From positions 682,001-746,000 of the forward strand of contig WLID01000001.1 in the NCBI GenBank assembly GCA_009702325.1: DNA of 64,000 nucleotides, in the 5' to 3' direction. Position 1 is the first letter of the stretch. Each line of letters opens with the position of its first letter. The translations under genes and the position numbers were made by a program. Below are positions 16,955 through 26,759 of this stretch, piece by piece. Source of the stretch: Actinomycetota bacterium. Its GTDB lineage: Bacteria; Actinomycetota; Thermoleophilia; Gaiellales; Gaiellaceae. The notes beneath the pieces are model-generated. The model had not been told where the DNA came from, ran no database searches, and saw only the letters and a list, made by a program, of their open reading frames with translations.

Positions 16955-17037
16955 AAAAAAATCAGCCCCGGCGAGTCCGAAGACCTACCGGGGCTGAGTG
17001 CCGGATCCAACGAGTCCGAAGACCTACTGGATCCGAC
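16955..17037 (-). ncRNA. Candidate small RNA: two UUCG-capped hairpins with a terminator
   Basis: Two long hairpins lie in tandem. Each contains the same 17-nt core (17011-17027 and 16972-16988), folding on the minus strand to a C(UUCG)G tetraloop stem. The outer stems are unrelated in sequence but each fully complementary: 8 bp in the upstream hairpin (17028-17035 with 17002-17009), 9 bp in the downstream one (16989-16997 with 16962-16970). The downstream hairpin is followed by seven U residues (16961-16955), a textbook intrinsic terminator. G-U pairs close only on the minus strand, showing which strand is the RNA. A promoter directly precedes it. Alternatives: an attenuated leader of rmuC, whose ATG is 67 nt beyond the terminator. 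Confidence 0.65.
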
Positions 17038-17044
17038 AAGGGGC

Positions 17045-17073
17045 AATCTAGTGGCGTCTTCCGGCCTCGTCAA
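17045..17073 (-). promoter_or_regulatory. Sigma-70-like promoter for the two-hairpin RNA
   Basis: TTGACG (17073-17068) and TAGATT (17050-17045) are separated by exactly 17 nt. The predicted transcript start is near 17037, one or two bases before the first hairpin. Confidence 0.65.
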
Positions 17074-17182
17074 CGGCCTCCGGATTGAAAATGTCGCTAC
17101 GAGCGGACATTTCTCTTGAACGCGTTTGCGAACCACGAGATTTCCCGTCCGAAGAGGGCAGGAGGCCGACCGTGCCACACCG

Positions 17183-17197
17183 TACGCTCACTCCATG
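17183..17197 (+). promoter_or_regulatory. -10 hexamer giving a leaderless dinG-like mRNA
   Basis: TACGCT at 17183-17188 is followed by 6 nt and the ATG at 17195; no SD sequence. It fixes the start against a longer open frame. Confidence 0.65.
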
Positions 17198-19057
17198 CAC
17201 GACGCCTTCGGGCCCGGTGGGGCTCTCGCACGCACGCTTGCTGGTTTCGAGTCGCGCCCCGAACAGGCCGCGCTCGCCGACGCGGTCGCACGGTCGCTCA
17301 CGTCGGGTGAACACCTCGTCGCAGAGGCAGGCACCGGAACAGGGAAGAGCCTCGCCTATCTCATCCCATCGCTCGAGTCGGGAGAGCGCGTCGTTGTCGC
17401 CACCGCCACAAAGGCGCTCCAGACGCAGCTCCTTGAGTACGACGTACCCGCCGCCGCGCGAGCACTCGGCCGGAAAGTGAACGTCGAGATCCTCAAAGGC
17501 CGGGCGAACTACGTGTGTCGGCGCCAGCTGTCGACCTTCGGGCAGATGCTGCTGCGCGAGCCGCGAGACGAAGAGGCCTGGGAGGTCATTGAGCCCTGGC
17601 TCGAAGAGACGGTGACGGGAGATCGAGCGGAGCTGCCGATCGAGCCGTCCGAGTCGCTCTGGGCTGAGCTCGCCGTGGGATCCGATCGTTGCGTCGGTCG
17701 ACGATGCGCATTGCTCTCGTCGTGCTTCGCCGAGGCGGCTCGTCAGCGCGCCTCCGAGGCAGAGCTCGTGATTGCGAACCACGCCCTCTACTTCGCCGAC
17801 ATCGCGGCCGACGGCGGCGTCTTGCCAGAACACGGGGCGGTCGTGTTCGACGAGGCTCACCGGCTGGAAGAGACGGCAGCCACCTGGCTTGGTGGTCGTG
17901 TGTCGCGCCATGCGATTCGGCGTCTTACCCTCGACGTTGAGCGTGCGTGCCGCGACGAGAAGCAGCAGGTCCCGGCCCGTGTGCTCGATCGCGTCGAGCT
18001 TGCAACCGACCGCTTCCTCGCCGCGGTGACGCCCGCCACCGGGCGCCGCCGCCTGCGCGAGCCACCACTTGAGCTCGTACGCCCCCTCGTCGAGGCGCTT
18101 GCCGACCTGAACCACGCGCTCGCAGGTGATGGCGAAGGGTTCGAGACGCTCGGCCGTCGGTCGCTTGCGTTGGCGGCCACAGCCGAGGCGTGCCTCGATC
18201 CCGACACGGAGGGTCGCGTGGTGTGGTCGGAACCCGACTCGGTCGCCTGGGCGCCCGTCGACGTCGCCACCGAACTCCGCGATCGCCTGTGGCGCGAGGG
18301 GCCCACCGCAATCCTCGTCTCGGCAACGCTGACGACGGGCGAAGACGCGCGGTTTGTGCGGCGGCGCCTCGGGCTCGATCAAGCACGCGAGCTCGTTGTC
18401 GGTTCACCATTCGACTACCGCAGCCAGGCCCTGCTCTATCTGCCGCGAGGGATGCCTGATCCTCGTGCTGACGAGTTCGGCGCGAAGGTTGCCGAAGAGG
18501 TGCGGGCGCTCCTGCAGCTCTCGGAGGGGCGTGCGCTTGTCCTCACGTCGAGCTACCGCGCACTCGGCGAGCTGAAGGCGTCGCTCCAGGGGAACGTGCC
18601 CTATGAGGTGCTTGTTCAGGGAGAGGCGCCACGAGAGCGTCTCCTCGAACGGTTCCGCTCCGAGGTCTCGTCGGTGTTGCTTGCGACGTCGACGTTCTGG
18701 CAGGGCGTCGATATCCCCGGTGAGGCGCTCTCGTTGCTCGTCATCGACAAGCTGCCGTTTTCGGCCCCCGGTGACCCGCTCTATGAGGCGCGGTGCGAGG
18801 CGGTCTCGAAGGCCGGGGGCGATTGGTTCGCCGACTTTGCATTGCCGATGGCGATGCTCCAGCTGCGGCAGGGCTTTGGGCGTCTGATCCGCAGCCACTC
18901 CGACCGCGGCGTTGTAGCGATCCTCGATCCGCGGCTACGGACGAAGGCCTACGGCCGTGCGTTCCTCGCGGCACTGCCGCATGCGCCGATGGCGGAGGAT
19001 CGCGTTGCTGTCGCATCATTCTTCGGCACCTCCGCTGTGGCAGCGGCCGGGTTCTAG
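17195..19057 (+). CDS. DinG/XPD-like ATP-dependent DNA helicase
   Basis: Superfamily-2 helicase of 620 residues, 5'-3' polarity expected, acting on R-loops, forks or damaged DNA. Walker A is EAGTGTGKSLAYLIP near residue 50; ATATKALQTQL is motif Ia; VFDEAHRLEE is the DEAH box. Cysteines in NYVCRRQL, DRCVGRRC and SSCFAEAA match the iron-sulfur cluster insertion of DinG proteins. ANHALYFADIA follows, then motif VI QGFGRLIRSHSDRGVVAILD near the end. No exonuclease domain is attached. The start is fixed by the leaderless promoter. Confidence 0.93.
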   Translation: MHDAFGPGGALARTLAGFESRPEQAALADAVARSLTSGEHLVAEAGTGTGKSLAYLIPSLESGERVVVATATKALQTQLLEYDVPAAARALGRKVNVEILKGRANYVCRRQLSTFGQMLLREPRDEEAWEVIEPWLEETVTGDRAELPIEPSESLWAELAVGSDRCVGRRCALLSSCFAEAARQRASEAELVIANHALYFADIAADGGVLPEHGAVVFDEAHRLEETAATWLGGRVSRHAIRRLTLDVERACRDEKQQVPARVLDRVELATDRFLAAVTPATGRRRLREPPLELVRPLVEALADLNHALAGDGEGFETLGRRSLALAATAEACLDPDTEGRVVWSEPDSVAWAPVDVATELRDRLWREGPTAILVSATLTTGEDARFVRRRLGLDQARELVVGSPFDYRSQALLYLPRGMPDPRADEFGAKVAEEVRALLQLSEGRALVLTSSYRALGELKASLQGNVPYEVLVQGEAPRERLLERFRSEVSSVLLATSTFWQGVDIPGEALSLLVIDKLPFSAPGDPLYEARCEAVSKAGGDWFADFALPMAMLQLRQGFGRLIRSHSDRGVVAILDPRLRTKAYGRAFLAALPHAPMAEDRVAVASFFGTSAVAAAGF

Positions 19058-19067
19058 CGGGGCGATC

Positions 19068-19646
19068 GTGGGGCGACGGGTGGTGATCTTCGCGGCGGTG
19101 GGCACGCTAGCGGTCGTGCTGGTGGCCGCAGCGGTCGTTCTGCTCACCCGAAGCACCAGTCCAACGTCGAAAGTGGCGAAGGCGATGCGCACGGCGGGCT
19201 GCACCTTCGCGAACTTCCCGGAGCAGGAGAGCCTTCCCGACTACGCGACGCTGCCGCCCGAGGAGCCGGTGCCATACAACTCGTCGCCGCCAACGAGCGG
19301 TCGTCACTTCCTGACCACGGTTGTGTGGGGGATCTATGGCCAGCCGGTGAGCGAGTACCAGGTGGTGACAAACCTTGCGCGTGGCGGCATCGTGATCCAG
19401 TGGGGCATGGACGTGCCTGCGGCCGAGGTGCGACGGGCCCAGGCGTTCATCACACGGGATGGAACGGCGATGATCGGGGCCCCGAACGCGCTGCTCGGCG
19501 ACAAGATCGCGTTGACGGCTTGGACGCATCTCGCTGAGTGCACCCGCTGGAATCTTGCCGCTGCGAAGCTCTTCCGCGACACGTTTCGCTTCAACGGGCC
19601 CGACTCGCCGGGACTCGATCCCGCGTCGCTCGCGCCCGGGAAGTAG
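19068..19646 (+). CDS. DUF3105 membrane-anchored protein
   Basis: Protein of 192 residues with an N-terminal membrane helix (VVIFAAVGTLAVVLVAAAVVLL) and an extracytoplasmic DUF3105 domain. Family marks visible are YNSSPPTSGRHF and NLARGGIVIQWG, in the position of the family's EHGGVV motif, although the usual glutamate-histidine pair is replaced by AR, a notable deviation. CTFANFPEQE and HLAECTRW provide two cysteines that might form a disulfide. The GTG lies 11 nt after the dinG-like stop. No biochemical function is established for this family. Confidence 0.75.
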   Translation: MGRRVVIFAAVGTLAVVLVAAAVVLLTRSTSPTSKVAKAMRTAGCTFANFPEQESLPDYATLPPEEPVPYNSSPPTSGRHFLTTVVWGIYGQPVSEYQVVTNLARGGIVIQWGMDVPAAEVRRAQAFITRDGTAMIGAPNALLGDKIALTAWTHLAECTRWNLAAAKLFRDTFRFNGPDSPGLDPASLAPGK

Positions 19647-19673
19647 TCGAATCGTTTAGCCTTCAGCCGCCGA

Positions 19674-19756
19674 GCCGGGGTGGCGAAATTGGTTAGACGC
19701 GCTTGGCTTAAAACCGAGTGCCTTCGGGCATGAGGGTTCGATTCCCTCCCCCGGCA
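19674..19756 (+). tRNA. tRNA-Leu (anticodon TAA)
   Basis: Acceptor GCCGGGG (19674-19680) pairs with CCCCGGC, with A as discriminator at 19756. Anticodon stem CTTGG/CCGAG encloses loop CTTAAAA, giving UAA. A long variable arm (TGCCTTCGGGCA) marks class II. The 3' CCA is not encoded. A TAGCCT lies about 11 nt upstream and may be the -10 element. Confidence 0.96.
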
Positions 19757-19784
19757 TTCCGCAGAGCGGAACTACACTCCGGAT

Positions 19785-21065
<1,281 letters not shown>

Positions 21066-21079
21066 GTCACCATAGGCCT

Positions 21080-21490
21080 GTGAGCACGCAACAGCAGGTG
21101 CGCGAAGCGATGGTCTCTGACCCGCTCGCGCTTGACGTGAACGACTCGGCGCAGGCTGCCGGGGAGGCTTTGATGCGGCCGGAAGTGCGCGCGGTGCTCG
21201 TGTGCGACGACGGCAAGCTCGTGGGTGTTGTCACCCGCAAGACGCTCGTGCGCGAGGTGGTTGCGACTGGGAGCGACCCGCGGACGACGCTCCTCAGCGC
21301 GATCGCCGAGAAGCCCAACATGACGGTTGAGGCGTCGATGCCGCTCGCCGACGCCTACGCGCTCCTTGAGGAAGCCGATCTGCCGCGCGTGCCCGTGATC
21401 GAGAACGGCGTTCTCGTGGGTGTGCTCTCGCGCGCGGTTGTGCAGCGGCGGCTGTCCGAGGACAGCCCCTCCGAGCCTGACGGCGAGTAG
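21080..21490 (+). CDS. CBS-domain pair protein
   Basis: Stand-alone Bateman module of 136 residues: two CBS repeats, about 7-60 (VREAMVSDPLALDVNDS ... VGVVTRKTLVREV) and 70-128 (MTVEASMPLADAYALLEE ... VGVLSRAVVQRRL). Such proteins bind adenylates and regulate partner enzymes. The gene starts 14 nt after the glutamate dehydrogenase stop on the same strand, so an adenylate-sensing role linked to nitrogen metabolism is possible but only inferred from position. Confidence 0.85.
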   Translation: MSTQQQVREAMVSDPLALDVNDSAQAAGEALMRPEVRAVLVCDDGKLVGVVTRKTLVREVVATGSDPRTTLLSAIAEKPNMTVEASMPLADAYALLEEADLPRVPVIENGVLVGVLSRAVVQRRLSEDSPSEPDGE

Positions 21491-21499
21491 GCGCGCCGC

Positions 21500-22051
21500 T
21501 TAGGCGGCGCGCTCGATCTCGACTTCCGCCGCGAGCGCGAGCAGGTTCTCGCGGATCGCTGCGCGCGCGGTGCTGTCAATCACGCGGCCAGCGTCGTCGA
21601 CCTTGTCGGCGACGCCACCGATTGGGGTCTCTTTGCCCGTGAGCCGAGCACCCATCGCGGAGAGCACCTTGCGAAGTTCCGCTTGCGCCCAGACGGCTCC
21701 GAACATGCCGGTGCTCGAACCAATCACCGTCACGGGCTTGCCACGGAACGGGTTCTCGGCAAGCGGCCGTGATGCCCAGTCGAGCGCGTTTTTCAGCGAG
21801 CCGGGAATCGACGAGTTGTATTCGGGTGTTGCGAAGAGCACTGCGTCGGCCGCAGCGACGGCCTCGCGGAGGCCGCGAACCGCGGCGGGTGTTGTTTCGC
21901 CCTCGAGGTCGGCGTCGTAGGCCGGAACCTCACGCAGGCCCTCCCAAACCTCAAGCTCGGCTCCGGGCGGGAGGAGTTCTCCTGCCGCCCGGAGCCGAGC
22001 CGAGTTGTACGAGCCAGCGCGCAGGCTTCCAGAGATCGCCAGCACGCGCAT
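21500..22051 (-). CDS. NADPH-dependent FMN reductase family protein
   Basis: Flavodoxin-fold protein of 183 residues. SGSLRAGSYNSARLRAA is the phosphate-binding loop for FMN, FATPEYNSSIPGSLKNALDW the second family motif, and VIGSSTGMFGAVWAQAELRKVL the third. Members reduce FMN, quinones, azo dyes or chromate. It overlaps nothing but starts 2 nt after the YceI stop on the same strand, so the two probably form one transcript under the YceI operator. Confidence 0.93.
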   Translation of the reverse strand: MRVLAISGSLRAGSYNSARLRAAGELLPPGAELEVWEGLREVPAYDADLEGETTPAAVRGLREAVAAADAVLFATPEYNSSIPGSLKNALDWASRPLAENPFRGKPVTVIGSSTGMFGAVWAQAELRKVLSAMGARLTGKETPIGGVADKVDDAGRVIDSTARAAIRENLLALAAEVEIERAA

Positions 22052-22053
22052 CG

Positions 22054-22590
22054 TTACTGCGCCTTGACGAGGCTGAGGTCGGCGCTCAGCGTCACGATGT
22101 TGTCGAGCGCCTTCGAGCCGTCGGGCATGTCGTTGTTCCAGTTGATGCCGAACGCGGTGCGGTCGATCTCAGTCGAGAGCTTGAGACCAAAGCGTGCGTT
22201 GCCGTACGGATCGGTGACCGGGCCCGTGATCGAACCACGGAGTGTTGCCGGCTGCGTCACGCCCTTGAGGGTGATCTCGCCCGGAACCTCGACTGAGGCG
22301 CCCGAGACATTGATCGCGCCGGAGAACGTCACTTCCGGGTAGCGCTCGCCGTCGAAGAAGTCGGGGGAGAGCAGGTGACCCTTGAGGTTCTCGTCCTTGA
22401 CATGGATCGACGCGATGCGAGCGGCGCCGCTGAGCGCGCCGTTCTCGATCTGCGCATTGATGTCGCTGACCGAACCGGAGAAGAGGCCGATCCCCATGTA
22501 GTGGACGTCGAAGCCGACCGACGAGTGAACGCCGTCGGCGTTGTAGGTGCCGGCGGTAATCGCGGTGGTGTTCGCTTCCGTGATGCTCAT
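22054..22590 (-). CDS. YceI-family lipocalin-like protein
   Basis: Protein of 178 residues with a beta-barrel that binds polyisoprenoid chains in known members. Visible family features: AGTYNADGVHSSVGFDVHYMG, where the family usually has W-x(n)-H-S-x-V-x-F-x-V-x-H, SGAINVSGASVEVPGEITLKG, TDPYGNARFGLKLSTEIDRTAFGINWN. There is no signal peptide, so it is cytoplasmic, as in many actinobacterial copies. An AGGAG lies about 12 nt before the ATG. It is transcribed from a clear promoter at 22644-22672 flanked by two copies of a putative operator. Confidence 0.92.
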   Translation of the reverse strand: MSITEANTTAITAGTYNADGVHSSVGFDVHYMGIGLFSGSVSDINAQIENGALSGAARIASIHVKDENLKGHLLSPDFFDGERYPEVTFSGAINVSGASVEVPGEITLKGVTQPATLRGSITGPVTDPYGNARFGLKLSTEIDRTAFGINWNNDMPDGSKALDNIVTLSADLSLVKAQ

Positions 22591-22627
22591 GTGCGTGTGC
22601 TCCTGGTGGTTGATGTGCAGAGAGAAA

Positions 22628-22679
22628 AGTTGATAACGCAAGCATCGTAGCAGGAGAAAGTTGCGTGCGCAAGTATCGT
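22628..22679 (-). promoter_or_regulatory. yceI promoter with tandem 21-bp operator repeats
   Basis: On the minus strand TTGCGC (22672-22667), a 17-nt spacer and TACGAT (22649-22644) form a promoter. Two direct repeats of AGTTG-N4-CGCAAG-Y-ATCGT (plus strand, 22628-22648 and 22659-22679) are 31 bp apart, about three helical turns. One covers the -10 and start region, the other the -35. The second contains the near-palindrome AGTTGCG-TG-CGCAAGT. A MarR-type repressor is a reasonable candidate. Confidence 0.65.
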
Positions 22680-22720
22680 GAGGTCGTGTCGGCTCCGGGC
22701 AGCAGCGGGCGCCGGTTAGA

Positions 22721-23593
22721 TCAGCAGCAAGGGAGCGGCAGCTCGTCGTCGGGCATCGGCCCGAGTTCGGCGGCTGCCAGCGCGGCACCGTCGAGGATGT
22801 CGCGTTCGCTGTAGGCGATTCGAGCAAGGTTGTAGCGGTGGAGCACCTCGGCGACGATCAGGGCGCCTCCGACGACAACGGGAGCGCGGGCGGGATCCAT
22901 GCCTGGCACGAGCGCCCGTTCGGTCGTCGGCAGTGAGGCAAGCAACGCGAGCGTGGTGTCGACCGCCTCGGTTGTCAGGTCGCCCACGATTGCCTCGAGC
23001 TGGGCGACCGTGCCCGCGACCCCGACCGCGTCAATGACGTCGAGCTCGGGCAGGAGGTCGCGCACGTCGGCTCGTGCAGCGGCGAGTTCCGCAGCAGTTG
23101 GCGGGTCGGAGTCGAGGTGCCGTTCGGTAAGGCGTACGGAACCCACGTCGAAGCTGCGGCGGAACGAACCCGCGGTGATCTCGGTCGAACCACCCCCAAC
23201 GTCGAGGAGCAGCGTGCGCTCGCCGAGCGGGCCGATGCCACGCCGAGTCAGCGCTGCCTCGTCATCGCCTGAAAGCAGCCGCGTCGTGAACTGGAAGCTG
23301 CGCTCAATCTCCCCGAGGAACGCCTCGCCGTTTTCAGCGTCGCGAACCGCGCTTGTCGCAACGGCAAGCACGCGCACTGCGCCTAACGCGACCGCCTCCC
23401 GCCGAAAGTCGACAAGCGTATTGCGGACGCGTGCGATCGCAATAGGTAGAAGGATTCGTCGCGCATCGACGCCCTCACCGAGGCGCGTGACAACTGTTCG
23501 TCGCACGATCGGAGTGACCGTGCCGTCGTCGACATCGGCGATCAGCAGGCGTGTCGAGTTGGTGCCGAGGTCGACTGCGCCGACGCGGATCAC
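22721..23593 (-). CDS. Exopolyphosphatase / guanosine pentaphosphate phosphatase (Ppx/GppA)
   Basis: ASKHA-fold hydrolase of 290 residues acting on polyphosphate or pppGpp. The phosphate-1 loop is VGAVDLGTNSTRLLIADV, the phosphate-2 loop LLDVGGGSTEITAG, and GVAGTVAQLEAI the adenosine/ phosphate-binding GxxGT motif. ERDILDGAALAA is the conserved C-terminal signature. Only the short two-domain version is present, as in many actinobacteria. GTG start. The gene overlaps the upstream membrane-protein gene by 4 nt. Polyphosphate versus pppGpp specificity is not readable. Confidence 0.93.
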   Translation of the reverse strand: MIRVGAVDLGTNSTRLLIADVDDGTVTPIVRRTVVTRLGEGVDARRILLPIAIARVRNTLVDFRREAVALGAVRVLAVATSAVRDAENGEAFLGEIERSFQFTTRLLSGDDEAALTRRGIGPLGERTLLLDVGGGSTEITAGSFRRSFDVGSVRLTERHLDSDPPTAAELAAARADVRDLLPELDVIDAVGVAGTVAQLEAIVGDLTTEAVDTTLALLASLPTTERALVPGMDPARAPVVVGGALIVAEVLHRYNLARIAYSERDILDGAALAAAELGPMPDDELPLPCC

Positions 23594-23913
23594 TTGCGGG
23601 GATACACGGCGCCGAGTGCTCCGAACAGCGCGCTGCTGTCACCCCAGGCGGCCGAGAGAATCCCAAGCGTGCGCCGCGACTTCTGCAGGCGCGCGAGCGC
23701 GGCCTGGAGTTCGCCCGCCGTGTCTGCCGCCTTTGACACCCGCGTTTCGATCCCGGCCGCCTTCGTGAGGACGTCGCCGATGCCACGGCCGAGCTTGCGT
23801 TGGAGCGATCGCGCTGCACGCCACACCTCGAGAGCCCGCACGACAACCATCCAGACACCGGCAAGGAATGCGGCGAGACCGACGATGAACGAGACCAGGA
23901 TGAGCGTGCCCAC
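23590..23913 (-). CDS. Small membrane protein with helical tail
   Basis: Protein of 107 residues: one N-terminal membrane helix (LILVSFIVGLAAFLAGVWMVVV) followed by an amphipathic, Arg/Lys/Ala-rich region with heptad character that could form a coiled coil (residues ~30-85). No catalytic motif seen. It overlaps the ppx-like gene by 4 nt (ATGA-type coupling on the minus strand), suggesting co-translation. Family not recognised; resembles small anchoring or division-site accessory proteins only in layout. Confidence 0.6.
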   Translation of the reverse strand: MGTLILVSFIVGLAAFLAGVWMVVVRALEVWRAARSLQRKLGRGIGDVLTKAAGIETRVSKAADTAGELQAALARLQKSRRTLGILSAAWGDSSALFGALGAVYPRK

Positions 23914-23933
23914 GACAAGAGCCTAACGCGCCG

Positions 23934-23945
23934 TAGGATTGCGCC

Positions 23946-23948
<3 letters not shown>
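23934..23948 (+). promoter_or_regulatory. -10 hexamer giving a leaderless PAP2-protein mRNA
   Basis: TAGGAT at 23934-23939, then 6 nt, then the GTG at 23946. No SD sequence. Confidence 0.6.
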
Positions 23949-24763
<815 letters not shown>

Positions 24764-24822
24764 TAGACCGAAGGCCCCGGAAACGGGGTCTTCGTCGTTC
24801 AGGCACGGCTCGAGGAGAGGGG

Positions 24823-25776
24823 CTAGGCTCGCACGTCGTAGCGGGGCCAGAACTCTTCGTGTTCGCGGAGCCACTCGGCTGTCCGAGCGAGACCGTCCGC
24901 AAACGACACGCGGGGCTTCCAACCGAGCACCGCTTCGATCCGTGCCGGGTTCGAGACCCAGGTACGCAGATCCCACGCACGACCTTCCATCGAGCCCCAC
25001 TGCGGTTCGACGTCCAGCGCGAACACCTGACGTGTCAGCTCGACAGCTGCGCCGATCGTCGTCTCGACACCCGAGCCGACGTTGAACACCTCGCCGGGGG
25101 AGACGCCATCGCGGGCGGCAGAGATGAACGCATCAACGACGTCGTCGACGTAGACGAAGTCGCGGGCAATCGCCGGGTCGACGAGCGGCGGCAACTCGCC
25201 TCGGAGCGCATGCACGACGAGCGCCGGGATGAGCCGGCCCGGCTCTTCCCACGGGCCAAACACCGAGTAGAGGCGCAGCGTGCAGGTCGGTAGGCCATCG
25301 CGGTGCGCCGCGAGTGTGACGTAGTGCGTCGCAGCAGCCTTCGCCACCGCGTAGTCGCTGTTCGGCTCGACAATCTCGCTCTCCGACGGCGCGTGATCCT
25401 TGTCGCCGTACTCCGACGACGAGCCGGCGTTCACGATCGCTGTCGCACCTGCGCGCCCTGCCGCGTCAACGACGTTGATCGTGCCGATCACGTTTGTCTC
25501 GATGATCCGACGGCGGTCGGTCTGCCACGAATACGCGCCGTGGGCCGCCAGATGGAAGACCCATTCGGGCTTCGCGTTCCCGATCGCCCGGGCGACCGCG
25601 TCGCCGTCGCGGAGGTCAACCGCTTCGGCCGTGACCACGCCGGGCGCGCCTGCGAGACGCCACAGCTCCGAACTGCCGCTGTGGAGTGCTGTTACGTCGT
25701 GTCCGTCGGCAGTCAGCCGTCGGACGAGCGCCGCGCCGACGAAGCCGCCAGCCCCGGTGACAAGCGCGCGCGCTAC
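24823..25776 (-). CDS. NAD-dependent sugar epimerase/dehydratase (extended SDR), no standard start codon
   Basis: Extended short-chain dehydrogenase acting on nucleotide sugars. The NAD fold ALVTGAGGFVGAALVRRL lies only in frame upstream of the first usual start (GTG at 25638). The active site is Y-x3-K-degenerate: SDYAVAKAAATHYV with the serine in NAGSSSEYG. RDFVYVDDVVDAF and the C-terminal ARIEAVLGWKPRVSFADGL are typical. Between the nearest in-frame stop (TGA, 25824-25822) and the glycine-rich loop there is no ATG, GTG, TTG or CTG; 25776 (GTA) overlaps the stop of the upstream glycosyltransferase. A shifted, rare-codon or coupled initiation, or a sequence error, must be assumed. Last gene of a four-gene operon. 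Confidence 0.8.
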   Translation of the reverse strand, partial: VARALVTGAGGFVGAALVRRLTADGHDVTALHSGSSELWRLAGAPGVVTAEAVDLRDGDAVARAIGNAKPEWVFHLAAHGAYSWQTDRRRIIETNVIGTINVVDAAGRAGATAIVNAGSSSEYGDKDHAPSESEIVEPNSDYAVAKAAATHYVTLAAHRDGLPTCTLRLYSVFGPWEEPGRLIPALVVHALRGELPPLVDPAIARDFVYVDDVVDAFISAARDGVSPGEVFNVGSGVETTIGAAVELTRQVFALDVEPQWGSMEGRAWDLRTWVSNPARIEAVLGWKPRVSFADGLARTAEWLREHEEFWPRYDVRA

Positions 25777-26756
25777 GGCTCGTGCCTGTGCGGGACGATC
25801 GTCGCGCGCTCCTCGTGCCCCTCACGGATCACGCTCTCGACGATGTAGGCCGGGCGACGCTTCACCTCGTCGTACACGTGGGCGAGGTAGGAGCCGATGA
25901 TGCTGAGGCAGAGCAGCTGGATGCCGCCGAGGAACAGGATCACGACGAGCAGGGTGGTGACGCCGCGCGGCGCGATGCCTGGCTCCACGATGCGCAGCAC
26001 GATTTCGACGATCGCAGCGACGGTCGAGAACGCGACAACGACACCGGCGATCCAGGTGATCAGATCGAGCGGGGCGTACGAGAACGAGAGGATCGCTTTG
26101 CGTGCCCAGCCGAAGTTGCGAATCAGCGAGTTCGTACTGACACCAAACGGCCGTTCGGGGCGAACGTACGGAACGCCTGTCTGATTGAAACCGACCCACG
26201 CACGCAGCCCGCGCATAAACCGGTTCTTCTCCGGCAGCGCGTTCAGAGCGACGACGACGCGGCGGTCGATGAGCGAGAAGTCGCCAGCATCAACAGGGAC
26301 GCGAACATAGGAGAGTCGCTGAAAGAGACGGTAGAAGCCCTTGTACGACGCACCCATGAACCGTGACGTCTCACGCTTCACGCGAACGCCGTAGACGACG
26401 TCGTAGCCTTCGAGCCACTTCGCGTGGAACTCCTCGATCAGCTCCGGCGGATCTTGTAGATCGCCGTCGAGGAGGATCACAGCGTCGCCGCGGGCGATCT
26501 CCATTCCGCTCGTGAAGGCGCTTTGGGAGCCGAAGTTGCGCGTGTGGTTGACGACCACGACGTGCGGATCGCGAGCCGCAAGTTCGGTCAGCACGTCGCG
26601 CGCGTTATCGGGGCTCGCGTCATTGACGAAGATGATCTCGTAGTCGACACCGAGCTTCGTGAACACCGCCGTTAGCCGCTCGTGCATCTGCGGAACCGCC
26701 TCCGCATCGCGGTAACACGCAATAATCGCCGAGAGCATTCGCCGCTCGTCGCCCAC
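25773..26756 (-). CDS. Family 2 glycosyltransferase with two C-terminal membrane helices
   Basis: Protein of 327 residues of the DPMS/GtrB/ArnC type, transferring a sugar from a nucleotide donor to a polyprenyl phosphate. The GT-A domain shows SAIIACYRDAEAVPQM, VNDASPDNA, NFGSQSAFTSGMEIARGDAVILLDGDLQDPPEL (DGD is the metal site) and KNRFMRGLRAWVGF. Two helices near residues 230-255 and 268-292 precede a cytosolic tail. It starts 3 nt after the transketolase gene stop, so it belongs to the same operon, and supports a surface glycan or glycolipid role. Confidence 0.93.
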   Translation of the reverse strand: MGDERRMLSAIIACYRDAEAVPQMHERLTAVFTKLGVDYEIIFVNDASPDNARDVLTELAARDPHVVVVNHTRNFGSQSAFTSGMEIARGDAVILLDGDLQDPPELIEEFHAKWLEGYDVVYGVRVKRETSRFMGASYKGFYRLFQRLSYVRVPVDAGDFSLIDRRVVVALNALPEKNRFMRGLRAWVGFNQTGVPYVRPERPFGVSTNSLIRNFGWARKAILSFSYAPLDLITWIAGVVVAFSTVAAIVEIVLRIVEPGIAPRGVTTLLVVILFLGGIQLLCLSIIGSYLAHVYDEVKRRPAYIVESVIREGHEERATIVPHRHEP

Positions 26757-26759
26757 GCG

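Noticed and set aside
17088-17113. AAATGTC/GACATTT hairpin upstream of the small-RNA promoter
   Set aside because: A 7-bp stem with an inner 3-bp stem is present, but it lies upstream of the promoter, so it is not in the RNA. It could be an operator; no second copy was found.
17048-18382. Minus-strand frame of 444 codons through the dinG-like gene
   Set aside because: Antisense to a gene with full helicase motifs; it also runs through the promoter of the two-hairpin RNA.
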